A stretch of 29,833 nt of DNA from a virus. The translations under genes were made by a program, and so were the position numbers. The notes beneath the pieces are model-generated. The model saw only the letters and a program-made list of their open reading frames with translations, had not been told where the DNA came from and did not search any database. The stretch covers positions 1 to 29,833 of IMG/VR virus record IMGVR_UViG_3300022925_003967; one strand, written 5' to 3'. Within the stretch, counting starts at the first letter, position 1. Each line of letters opens with the position of its first letter. This document shows positions 25,901 to 29,833 of the stretch, piece after piece.

Positions 25901-26555
25901 CGCTAACCTGACCAGCATCACCGTTCCTGATAATGTTAGTATCATCGGGGATGCCGCATTCAATGGATGCAGTGGCCTGACAAGCGTCACACTTCCAAAT
26001 AATAACAATTTCACCAGTATCGAGTTTGGTACATTCGGTGACTGCACTATCCTAGCGAGTATCATCATTCCAAACAGCGTCACCAGCATCGGGGATGGCG
26101 CATTCGGTGGCTGCACTGGCCTGTCGAGCGTCACACTTCCAAATAATGTTAACTTCACCAGCATCGGGTTAGGCGTATTCCAAGACTGCGCTAGCTTGTC
26201 GAGCATCACCATTCCCGACAGCGTCACCAGCATCGAGGATGGCGCATTTAATGGCTGCATTGGCCTGATCAGCATTACTATCGGTAACAGCGTCTCCACC
26301 ATTGGGACTGGCGCATTCCAAAACTGCACTGACCTGACGAGCGTCGTTCTCCCCAATAGCGTCACCAATATCGAAAATGCTGCATTCTTTAATTGTTCAA
26401 ATCTAACAAACCTAGACTGTTACGCTGTTTCAGCTCCATCCTTGGGTGGTAGCTTCGTATTTTTTGGCTCGGGCTTAACTAGTATTCACGTCCCAGTAGG
26501 AGCAACAGGATACGGAACTACATATGGAGGTTTGACGGTCGTCTCCGATTTATAG
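22992..26555 (+). CDS. Fibre-like protein 3: giant three-module BspA-type LRR protein
   Basis: 1187 aa. The shared N-terminal module (KKISQLTELTSADPV, VLPLVDSDLNQTKKIKLADL) is followed by three LRR arrays. Array 1 runs to about residue 408 and ends in a cap with IQVPVGAIASYAAAG; array 2 starts after a strand-rich N-cap (FSLIDNKYSVES) and runs to about 805, including a DNPNYSSTGPLLLNKNG segment typical of BspA proteins, and ends with YPNGATGYAASYDG; array 3 starts after another N-cap and ends with IHVPVGATGYGTTYGG. The final cap is of a different type from fibres 1 and 2. No signal peptide, membrane anchor or catalytic motif. BspA-type LRRs elsewhere bind host proteins and glycans; here receptor binding is inferred. 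GC reaches 38 of 60 in 23821-23880. The stop TAG overlaps no other gene, and a promoter follows at once. Confidence 0.78.
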   Translation: MADKKISQLTELTSADPVIDVLPLVDSDLNQTKKIKLADLPLSDAEKGSIVPFTTDTQAGVEQTRNLTTITNLDGYDGNTTLNSVYIGSNVTSIGDYAFYGCTGLTSIIIPDSVTSIGSYAFYDCTNMESVIIPDSVTSIGSYAFGNSTLTSVEIPKNALIQPYSFAKMATLESVNIADGFTRIEDYAFQFDTSLTSINIGPDVYYIGNFAFSGCTGLTSIVLPEAPFSQIGIGAFFGCTRLESVNIPETVKRIRDNTFFGCSNLTSIIIPDGVTSIGNGAFSGCTSLTSIIIPDGVETIGDGAFRFCSGPTSINIPDGVTRIENSTFANCSNLTSAIIPNSVEIMGLSVFLECTSLTSVTLPNNVNFTSIRDSAFRGCSSLTSVTIPDSVTSIEDRVFKDCTSLSTINCLATTAPILGSDVFLGVAATEIQVPVGAIASYAAAGDGVTYGGLTIVEASLTFSLIDNKYSVESCDVETSGPLVIPSTYQGLSVVGIKNYAFFGCSNLTSVTIPDSVETIGDFVFGNCTSLTNVNMGNGVTSIGDSMFNGCTNLENVTLPINNDFTSIPEFAFFSLAKLASITIPDSVTSIGQFAFQNCTGLLSVTLGNNVAIIDRGSFQNCGLTSVIIPDSVTSIGLQAFQDCIGLESATLPNNAGFNQVVVNLFYNCTSLSNIIIPDSVISIAGSAFGNCTDLTSATLPSSATYIDVFAFSGCASLTSFVVAVDNPNYSSTGPLLLNKNGTELIAGPGASGDFTIPNGITTIAVNSFYSNKVLTSVTFPDSVTTVGANAFYRSSFLTSIIFESMSAPTIVRGAFSRISSYATIQYPNGATGYAASYDGVPTEEADATAESLYTYSVNPDNVSVTITDYPETADGELQILDTIYGYSVTSIGSLAFSNCTSLSSIIIPDSVETIGDFAFNQCTGLTNVNMGNGVTSIGSSIFGGCTNLENVTLPINNDFTSIPQYTFSSLANLTSITVPDNVSIIGDAAFNGCSGLTSVTLPNNNNFTSIEFGTFGDCTILASIIIPNSVTSIGDGAFGGCTGLSSVTLPNNVNFTSIGLGVFQDCASLSSITIPDSVTSIEDGAFNGCIGLISITIGNSVSTIGTGAFQNCTDLTSVVLPNSVTNIENAAFFNCSNLTNLDCYAVSAPSLGGSFVFFGSGLTSIHVPVGATGYGTTYGGLTVVSDL
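24501..24760 (+). repeat. Direct duplication, copy 1 (partner 25686-25945)
   Basis: This segment and 25686-25945 align without gaps at an offset of 1185 bp (395 codons). They share the non-LRR signature segments encoding NVNMGNGVTSIG and LENVTLPINNDFTSIP. Differences concentrate in variable LRR positions. It suggests that array 3 arose from array 2, or that the two exchange sequence. Confidence 0.75.
25686..25945 (+). repeat. Direct duplication, copy 2 (partner 24501-24760)
   Basis: Second copy of the 260-bp direct repeat, in array 3 of the same gene. The run encoding NLENVTLPINNDFTSIP is almost unchanged, while the unit before it differs at several codons. Confidence 0.75.
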
Positions 26556-26583
26556 TTGACTTTTAAAGACTTAGATATATCAT
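26556..26583 (+). promoter_or_regulatory. Sigma70-type promoter (TTGACT-N16-TATCAT)
   Basis: The -35 TTGACT starts directly after the stop of fibre 3 and the -10 TATCAT ends 6 nt before the ATG at 26590. The predicted transcription start is the A of the start codon. No Shine-Dalgarno is present, so the sulfotransferase mRNA would be leaderless. Confidence 0.6.
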
Positions 26584-26589
26584 AATAAT

Positions 26590-27390
26590 ATGAGTAAAAA
26601 ATTACATTTCGTATCTGGTCTTCCACGAGCTTGCTCCACACTGCTCTGTAATTTACTTGCGCAGAACCCAAGAGTTCACGCTACGCCTACTAGTGCCTTG
26701 CACGAAATCGGGTATATAGCTCGCCAAGTCTTTCAGACTGAAGAGGCAAAGGCAGTGGATATGGAAAAAGTTCTTGAGCCTATGTATTTGGATTACGTTA
26801 AGGCTGGATGTGAGAACGCATTTAATAGTATCACAGACCGCCCAGTAGTTGTAGATAAATGTCGCTCTTGGATTGGTCACCTAGATCAACTTTTTAAGGT
26901 GTGGCCAGACGCAAAAGTTCTTGTCCCAGTCCGCGATGTACGCGGCATTTTTTCTAGTATGGAAAAGAAACGACAGCAGCATCCAGAAGTTTTTAACGGA
27001 GCGGAGCAACAGAACCCACAAAGCTGGACAACTATCGATAAACGTGTTCAAGGTTGGCTACAAAGCCCCCCAATTGGTATTGCAATCGAGAGATTACATG
27101 AAGCTGCCGAAAGATTTGGTGATAAATTAATGTTTGTTCATGCTGAAGACTTAACAGAAGACCCACAAAGTGTAATGAATAATGTATGGGAGTTTCTTGG
27201 AGAAGAGCCTTTCGTTCACAACACTTCCAACGTAGAACAATACACCAAAGAAAATGATGTAGGTTTCCCATATGGGGATCATGTTATTCGCCAAGAAGTA
27301 AAACCACTAAAAAAAGATTGGCACGAAACACTTGGCCGCCAACTCTCAGAACAACTTAACCAAAAATTTAACTGGATCAACGAATTATGA
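26590..27390 (+). CDS. Sulfotransferase (PAPS-dependent), second type
   Basis: 266 aa. The 5'-phosphosulfate loop is SGLPRACSTLL at 9-19, and the 3'-phosphate segment is VPVRDVRGIFSSME at 112-125 with Arg115 and Ser122/123. The chain layout (early P-loop-like motif, helix-rich middle, ED-T/S segment HAEDLTEDPQSVM near 185-197, C-terminal region NDVGFPYGDHVIRQE) fits the Sulfotransfer_1/3 group, unlike the type-2 enzyme at 20556. Such genes are known in marine phage genomes, but their acceptors are not established. It has its own promoter, and its stop overlaps the next gene by 4 nt (ATGA). Higher GC than the type-2 enzyme suggests a separate origin. Probably cytoplasmic. Confidence 0.85.
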   Translation: MSKKLHFVSGLPRACSTLLCNLLAQNPRVHATPTSALHEIGYIARQVFQTEEAKAVDMEKVLEPMYLDYVKAGCENAFNSITDRPVVVDKCRSWIGHLDQLFKVWPDAKVLVPVRDVRGIFSSMEKKRQQHPEVFNGAEQQNPQSWTTIDKRVQGWLQSPPIGIAIERLHEAAERFGDKLMFVHAEDLTEDPQSVMNNVWEFLGEEPFVHNTSNVEQYTKENDVGFPYGDHVIRQEVKPLKKDWHETLGRQLSEQLNQKFNWINEL

Positions 27391-27965
27391 AAAACGCCCT
27401 AATTAACACCGAAACAAGACGAATCATCGAAGTGCAAGAAGATTCATATGAAGATGGTTATTATGATGTCAACTACCAAGAAGTAGTGCAAATCTCTAAT
27501 GCAAAAGCTGCAACTTTTGAGGCTTCAGACGAACCACTTTTTCTGATTAACAATAATATTGTCACTTTTCAAGAAAAGATAGAGATCGAACGACTAGAGC
27601 GACGGGAAGAAAGATTTACTGAATATCCTGATATGTTTAAATCTAGAAAGTTTGCAGAGATTAAAAGAGCTAGAGATGCGGAATATAACTCTATTCTCAC
27701 GACTAGTGATGGTTTTCAATTTAAAGCCGACCTAGAAACCATCATCGACACAAAAACAATTATCGAAATCCTGCCAGACGGCGGCTCTTTCCCAGATTAT
27801 AAAAACGCCGATGGTTCGTACAATACAATTTCAAAGGCTCAGTTTCAAACAGCAATTTCGGAAGGTATTCAAAGAAAGTCGGCAGCATTTTCTCGTGAAA
27901 AAGAACTTAACGAAGCAATCGCTAACGCCACTACTTTCGCAGAATTAAGTGCTATTATTTGGTAA
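27387..27965 (+). CDS. DUF4376-like phage protein (possible tail-fibre assembly factor)
   Basis: 192 aa. The second half resembles DUF4376: a basic helix ERLERREERFTEYPDMFKSR, then RARDAEYNSILTTSDGFQFK (94-113), a spacer with a GSFPDYKNADGSYNTIS turn, and closing helices rich in Ala/Glu. The first half has a strand-rich domain that in related proteins often binds the fibre (LINTETRRIIEV, then an acidic DGYYDVNY turn). Such proteins usually sit directly downstream of tail-fibre genes and may act as fibre chaperones; here a sulfotransferase lies between, and the 4-nt ATGA overlap couples the two. The role is inferred. Confidence 0.55.
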   Translation: MKNALINTETRRIIEVQEDSYEDGYYDVNYQEVVQISNAKAATFEASDEPLFLINNNIVTFQEKIEIERLERREERFTEYPDMFKSRKFAEIKRARDAEYNSILTTSDGFQFKADLETIIDTKTIIEILPDGGSFPDYKNADGSYNTISKAQFQTAISEGIQRKSAAFSREKELNEAIANATTFAELSAIIW

Positions 27966-28210
27966 TGAGAATAACTATAAAAGCTGACCCCTCAAAATCG
28001 AGAGGTAAGTCTTACTATTGGAATTTAGCCGAGGCTGTGTCGCAAGGACTAGCCTCGGTTTTTGGCTTAAATGCTAATCTAACTTTTTCTGCCTACTGTG
28101 GCTACTGGCAACAATTAAATTTACCAGTAAGAGGAAAATTTTATAAATTTATTAATTTTTTATTTAGAGATAAAAAGCATTGTGAAAATGCTTGGAAGAA
28201 TTTAACTTGA
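27965..28210 (+). CDS. Small phage protein of unknown function
   Basis: 81 aa from the ATG at 27965 (TAATG overlap with the upstream gene); a TTG at 27959 in the same frame is less likely. The segment DPSKSRGKSYYWNLAEAV (8-25), with a following GYWQQLNLP and NFLFRDKKHCENAW, is like small uncharacterised proteins I have seen in tailed phages. Possible amphipathic helix at 20-33, but no clear membrane span. A terminator-like hairpin is embedded in its coding sequence (28029-28063). Last gene before the promoter at 28207. Confidence 0.6.
   Translation: MRITIKADPSKSRGKSYYWNLAEAVSQGLASVFGLNANLTFSAYCGYWQQLNLPVRGKFYKFINFLFRDKKHCENAWKNLT
28029..28063 (+). terminator. Terminator-like hairpin inside a coding sequence
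   Basis: 8-bp perfect GC-rich stem (ccgaggct / agcctcgg), 14-nt loop, then TTTTT. It lies within the 81-aa gene, so either it stops part of the transcripts of the tail/sulfotransferase unit before the next promoter, or translating ribosomes suppress it. Confidence 0.5.
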
Positions 28211-28234
28211 CAACGTTGTTTTGTGTGCTATAAT
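28207..28234 (+). promoter_or_regulatory. Strong sigma70 promoter (TTGACA-N16-TGcTATAAT)
   Basis: Consensus -35 TTGACA at 28207-28212 and consensus -10 TATAAT at 28229-28234, 16-nt spacer, with an extended -10 TG at 28226-28227. The ATG at 28242 follows after 7 nt. It is the best promoter in the window and starts the small-gene region. Confidence 0.9.
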
Positions 28235-28241
28235 TGAGCAT

Positions 28242-28433
28242 ATGAATACTACATGGACTGACCAACAACGCGGCGCTTTCTGGAAGAAAGACGGAAAAAA
28301 TGGCAAGTATCTCGCGGGATACGTTGTTATTGATGGCAAGAAGATGCCAGTAACCGTCTTCCCGAATAAGTACAAATCCAAAGATAACCAACCAGAGTTT
28401 ATCATCTACGAGACTTTTGGACAAAATGGATAA
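28242..28433 (+). CDS. Small GALW-type phage protein (DUF736-like)
   Basis: 63 aa from ATG 28242, chosen because the promoter at 28207-28234 puts the transcript start at or next to it; an in-frame TTG at 28221 lies inside the promoter and is ruled out. The order GAFWKKDGKNGKYLAGYV (11-28), KKMPVTVFPNKYKS, and QPEFIIYE matches a widespread pattern of short phage/plasmid proteins (GALWkK...kYLsG...i.vF.NkyK...PD..iY). They look like one small beta-domain; function unestablished. The end overlaps the next gene by 8 nt. Confidence 0.75.
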   Translation: MNTTWTDQQRGAFWKKDGKNGKYLAGYVVIDGKKMPVTVFPNKYKSKDNQPEFIIYETFGQNG

Positions 28434-28653
28434 AAATCTTCAATCAACCTACTGCATGCTTGATTCGTTCGTGCAATCTGGCGAAATAACAGATTTGCGC
28501 AAAACTTATTTTGAGAAGATAGCTCTTCCAGCAATGCGGGAAGTTAATCCAGAGTGGAAGCCCAAAACAATACAAGAGGCTTATTTAATTTTAAAAAATT
28601 ATCTTAATAAAGAAAAAAGCACCAAACCAAACTTTTTTGTTGACATTGATTAA
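28426..28653 (+). CDS. Hypothetical small phage protein
   Basis: 75 aa from ATG 28426; a TTG at 28417 in frame is the less likely start. Mostly helical (about 5-62), with LRKTYFEKIALPAMREVNP and TIQEAYLILKNYLNKE, then an acidic end. It overlaps the preceding gene by 8 nt (ATGGATAA), so translation is coupled. No family recognised. Its last 14 nt hold the -35 of the next promoter. Confidence 0.65.
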   Translation: MDKNLQSTYCMLDSFVQSGEITDLRKTYFEKIALPAMREVNPEWKPKTIQEAYLILKNYLNKEKSTKPNFFVDID

Positions 28654-28667
28654 ATTTTAGGCATTAT
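28640..28667 (+). promoter_or_regulatory. Sigma70-type promoter (TTGACA-N16-CATTAT)
   Basis: Consensus -35 TTGACA at 28640-28645, 16-nt spacer, -10 CATTAT at 28662-28667 (a TTATAT at 28664-28669 is an alternative with an 18-nt spacer). The ATG at 28675 follows after 7 nt, the same geometry as the promoters at 5457 and 28207. Confidence 0.6.
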
Positions 28668-28674
28668 ATGTTGT

Positions 28675-28839
28675 ATGTCTAAAAAAATAAAACCAGGTGC
28701 TGATTTAAGAGCGCCGAATGCAACAAAGAGAAAACTCATGGGACGCTCAAGCGGCGCACTTGTCCACAACGATCATGTCGGTCATTTGGTAACTCCAAAG
28801 ATTGACAAGGCTATCAAAAAAAATCTGGATAAGAAATGA
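28675..28839 (+). CDS. Small basic protein of unknown function
   Basis: 54 aa, very basic: a Lys/Arg-rich N-terminus (KKIKPGADLRAPNATKRKLM), a central stretch with HNDHVGHLV and a Lys-rich tail. The start is set by the promoter 7 nt upstream. It could bind nucleic acid, or a His-rich metal site, but no family is recognised. Coding is supported by the promoter and by non-random codon choice rather than by similarity. Confidence 0.6.
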   Translation: MSKKIKPGADLRAPNATKRKLMGRSSGALVHNDHVGHLVTPKIDKAIKKNLDKK

Positions 28840-28858
28840 CTGTAAATATAAAACAATT

Positions 28859-29119
28859 ATGATGAGATATAACGAGGTAGAATTTAGACCAGCAACCGTG
28901 GACAGGGAAGCCGAGATTGTTGCTTGGATTTACAATAAAGAATTAGATAAGGAAGCTTGTATCACTCTCTGTTGGATCAAGGAAGATCACGAAGGTTACT
29001 ATATGAAAACTGTCGGGAATCGATATGTTGAGTATGACGATATGGAAGCATTGAATCACGTTGCTAAGTATGCAATGAGGTCTTTGAATGTACAATTTGA
29101 ATTTGAGGAAAGATTATGA
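28859..29119 (+). CDS. Hypothetical small phage protein
   Basis: 86 aa from ATG 28859 (a second ATG follows at once at 28862); the same frame is open back to a TTG at 28802, but that would overlap the 54-aa gene. A small alpha-beta protein: strands near EVEFRPATV and ACITLCWIKEDHEGYYMKTV, then a helix ending in AMRSLNVQFEFEERL. No family recognised. The stop overlaps the next start (ATGA). Confidence 0.65.
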   Translation: MMRYNEVEFRPATVDREAEIVAWIYNKELDKEACITLCWIKEDHEGYYMKTVGNRYVEYDDMEALNHVAKYAMRSLNVQFEFEERL

Positions 29120-29217
29120 GTGAAGTAATATATATAATCACCGCAGCAGTTTCAGTTGCTGCATTCTGTAGATTTGTGTGGTGGGTAGTTAATGTTAATC
29201 CAGAGAAGAAGAAATAA
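29116..29217 (+). CDS. Very small single-span membrane protein
   Basis: 33 aa. An almost wholly hydrophobic segment at 4-26 (VIYIITAAVSVAAF, then FVWWVVN) ends in a PEKKK tail, as in a one-pass membrane peptide with the basic end in the cytoplasm. It overlaps the previous gene by 4 nt (ATGA) and is 2 nt from the next, which supports real translation. Function unknown. Confidence 0.55.
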   Translation: MSEVIYIITAAVSVAAFCRFVWWVVNVNPEKKK

Positions 29218-29219
29218 TT

Positions 29220-29375
29220 ATGAAAGAAGCACTAAAACTAATCCTTGAAGCAATGGTGTATCGTATTCAACGAGAGAAAGCATCTGAAGAAAAGTCTATT
29301 GATTCATTTGTATCTCATACTAAAGCAAAGAAAATCGCACGTGAGCGAATGATTAAAGCAATCGAAGAACTATAA
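29220..29375 (+). CDS. Small helical protein of unknown function
   Basis: 51 aa, predicted almost entirely alpha-helical and highly charged (EALKLILEAMVYRIQREK, then SHTKAKKIARERMIKAIEEL). It could be a short coiled coil or DNA/RNA-binding helix pair. It follows the membrane peptide by 2 nt, and its TAA overlaps the next ATG (TAATG). No family recognised. Confidence 0.6.
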   Translation: MKEALKLILEAMVYRIQREKASEEKSIDSFVSHTKAKKIARERMIKAIEEL

Positions 29376-29500
29376 TGAAAAAATCATTCAACGAACGAAA
29401 GAACGACAACGGACCACTTCAGCTACACGAAAAGGTGATCATTAGCTCATTTTCACTATGCATTTTTGTATGCCTCTGTATCTGGTTGAGTTGTCTATAA
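29375..29500 (+). CDS. Very small membrane protein
   Basis: 41 aa: a polar, basic N-terminus (1-20) and a C-terminal hydrophobic span (VIISSFSLCIFVCLCIWL, 21-38) with three Cys in the span. The orientation is compatible with a tail-anchored peptide. Joined to the upstream gene by TAATG. Function unknown; such peptides are common in phage early regions. Confidence 0.55.
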   Translation: MKKSFNERKNDNGPLQLHEKVIISSFSLCIFVCLCIWLSCL

Positions 29501-29503
29501 ATT

Positions 29504-29833
29504 ATGAAAATTACAATAGAGCATTACGAAGAAATATTTACCTACGAAAGTACCCACGATTCAATGGGTCTGCCAGAACTAACTGATAAGTTTTACGGTC
29601 TGTGCATTGCCGCTGGGTATCATCCAGATACTGTAGGCGAGTGCTTCTTTGAAAAAGGTCGAGAAATGACAGAGCATCTTTATCCAAATGATAAAGCCGA
29701 AGTTAATTTTGATTCTGCTGAAGATGTGGTGTCTTCAGGTGTCTCTGATCCAATTCAAAGCAGTTGGGCTGGATGGCCATATATTGTAGTTAAAAGCCGA
29801 TACAATGAGGATCGAAAATTCACTATCATAGCT
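29504..29833 (+). CDS. Hypothetical phage protein, truncated by the window end
   Basis: 110 residues visible from the ATG at 29504, with no stop before 29833. Acidic, with a helix-like segment LPELTDKFYGLCIAAGYHP (25-43) and GECFFEKGREMTEHL, then an acidic stretch and strand-rich SSWAGWPYIVV. No family recognised. It starts 3 nt after the membrane peptide. Confidence 0.6.
   Translation, partial: MKITIEHYEEIFTYESTHDSMGLPELTDKFYGLCIAAGYHPDTVGECFFEKGREMTEHLYPNDKAEVNFDSAEDVVSSGVSDPIQSSWAGWPYIVVKSRYNEDRKFTIIA

Larger units (their letters stand above)
23230..26420 (+). repeat. Three LRR-coding repeat arrays in fibre 3
   Basis: Dozens of 69-bp-type units, with arrays at about 23230-24215, 24480-25400 and 25650-26420, separated by cap sequences. 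Many units share a core such as attcccgacagcgtcaccag followed by catcggg, with the non-consensus positions varied. Confidence 0.85.

Noticed and set aside
23606-26368. Long antisense ORFs in the giant LRR gene (for example 203 and 205 codons on the minus strand)
   Set aside because: They mirror the 69-bp LRR periodicity: a repeat unit lacking stops in an antisense frame stays open for many units. No start signals, and the amino-acid pattern is a repetitive shadow.
23230-26420. CRISPR-like array of regularly spaced repeats
   Set aside because: Units are contiguous, protein-coding, 69 bp with in-frame LRR consensus, and no spacer structure or cas gene is present.
28802-28858. TTG-initiated extension of the 86-aa gene
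   Set aside because: It would overlap the 54-aa gene that has its own promoter; two consecutive ATG codons at 28859/28862 give a natural start.
1-29833. tRNA genes or integration (att) sites
   Set aside because: No cloverleaf-like segment with TTC-type arm, integrase gene or matching direct att repeats was seen on reading; absence by eye only.

Overview
The window looks like part of a tailed-phage genome (a siphovirus-type virus of a Gram-negative, probably marine, host) or a prophage of that kind. Evidence: a lambda-type tail-tip module on the minus strand (L, a JAMM-only K equivalent, I, and a J that appears split), tail-fibre-like genes, a replication/recombination block, sugar-transfer and sulfate-transfer genes, and many overlapping small genes. 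No ribosomal, tRNA or core bacterial metabolic gene is visible. The DNA is AT-rich, except for GC-rich islands that coincide with leucine-rich-repeat (LRR) coding segments. Host assignment is inference.

Layout. 1-9974 (+): the 3' part of a DnaE-type DNA polymerase III alpha gene; a single-ring Clp-type AAA+ ATPase; a small basic protein and a clear terminator; an aminoglycoside-phosphotransferase-fold protein lacking both catalytic aspartates; a putative PC4/Whirly-like ssDNA-binding protein; a two-domain glycosyltransferase whose GT9 half is broken across two ORFs beside an A9 run; a putative Rad52-like annealing protein; and a GNAT acetyltransferase. 19964-9971 (-), transcribed toward the left: gpL-like (Fe-S cysteines plus an inserted chitin-binding-like module), JAMM peptidase, gpI-like, a gpJ N-terminus fused to PKD and LRR domains, a 61-aa protein, a 2010-aa gpJ body with lectin-like C-terminal domains, and a 301-aa tail protein. 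20057-28210 (+): a putative acyltransferase, a sulfotransferase, three tandem fibre-like proteins with a shared N-terminal module and LRR bodies, a second sulfotransferase, a DUF4376-like protein and a small conserved-looking protein. 28207-29833 (+): small, tightly packed genes preceded by strong sigma70-type promoters.

Most interesting reading. A gpJ-type tail-tip gene seems to have been opened by a PKD-LRR cassette, and the same LRR/C-cap cassette family occurs in the neighbouring fibre genes on the opposite strand, with runs of 21-22 identical bases between copies. This could be a recombining receptor-binding repertoire. A second pattern is a fixed promoter geometry (-35, 16 nt, -10, 6-7 nt, ATG) at four genes, which predicts leaderless mRNAs.
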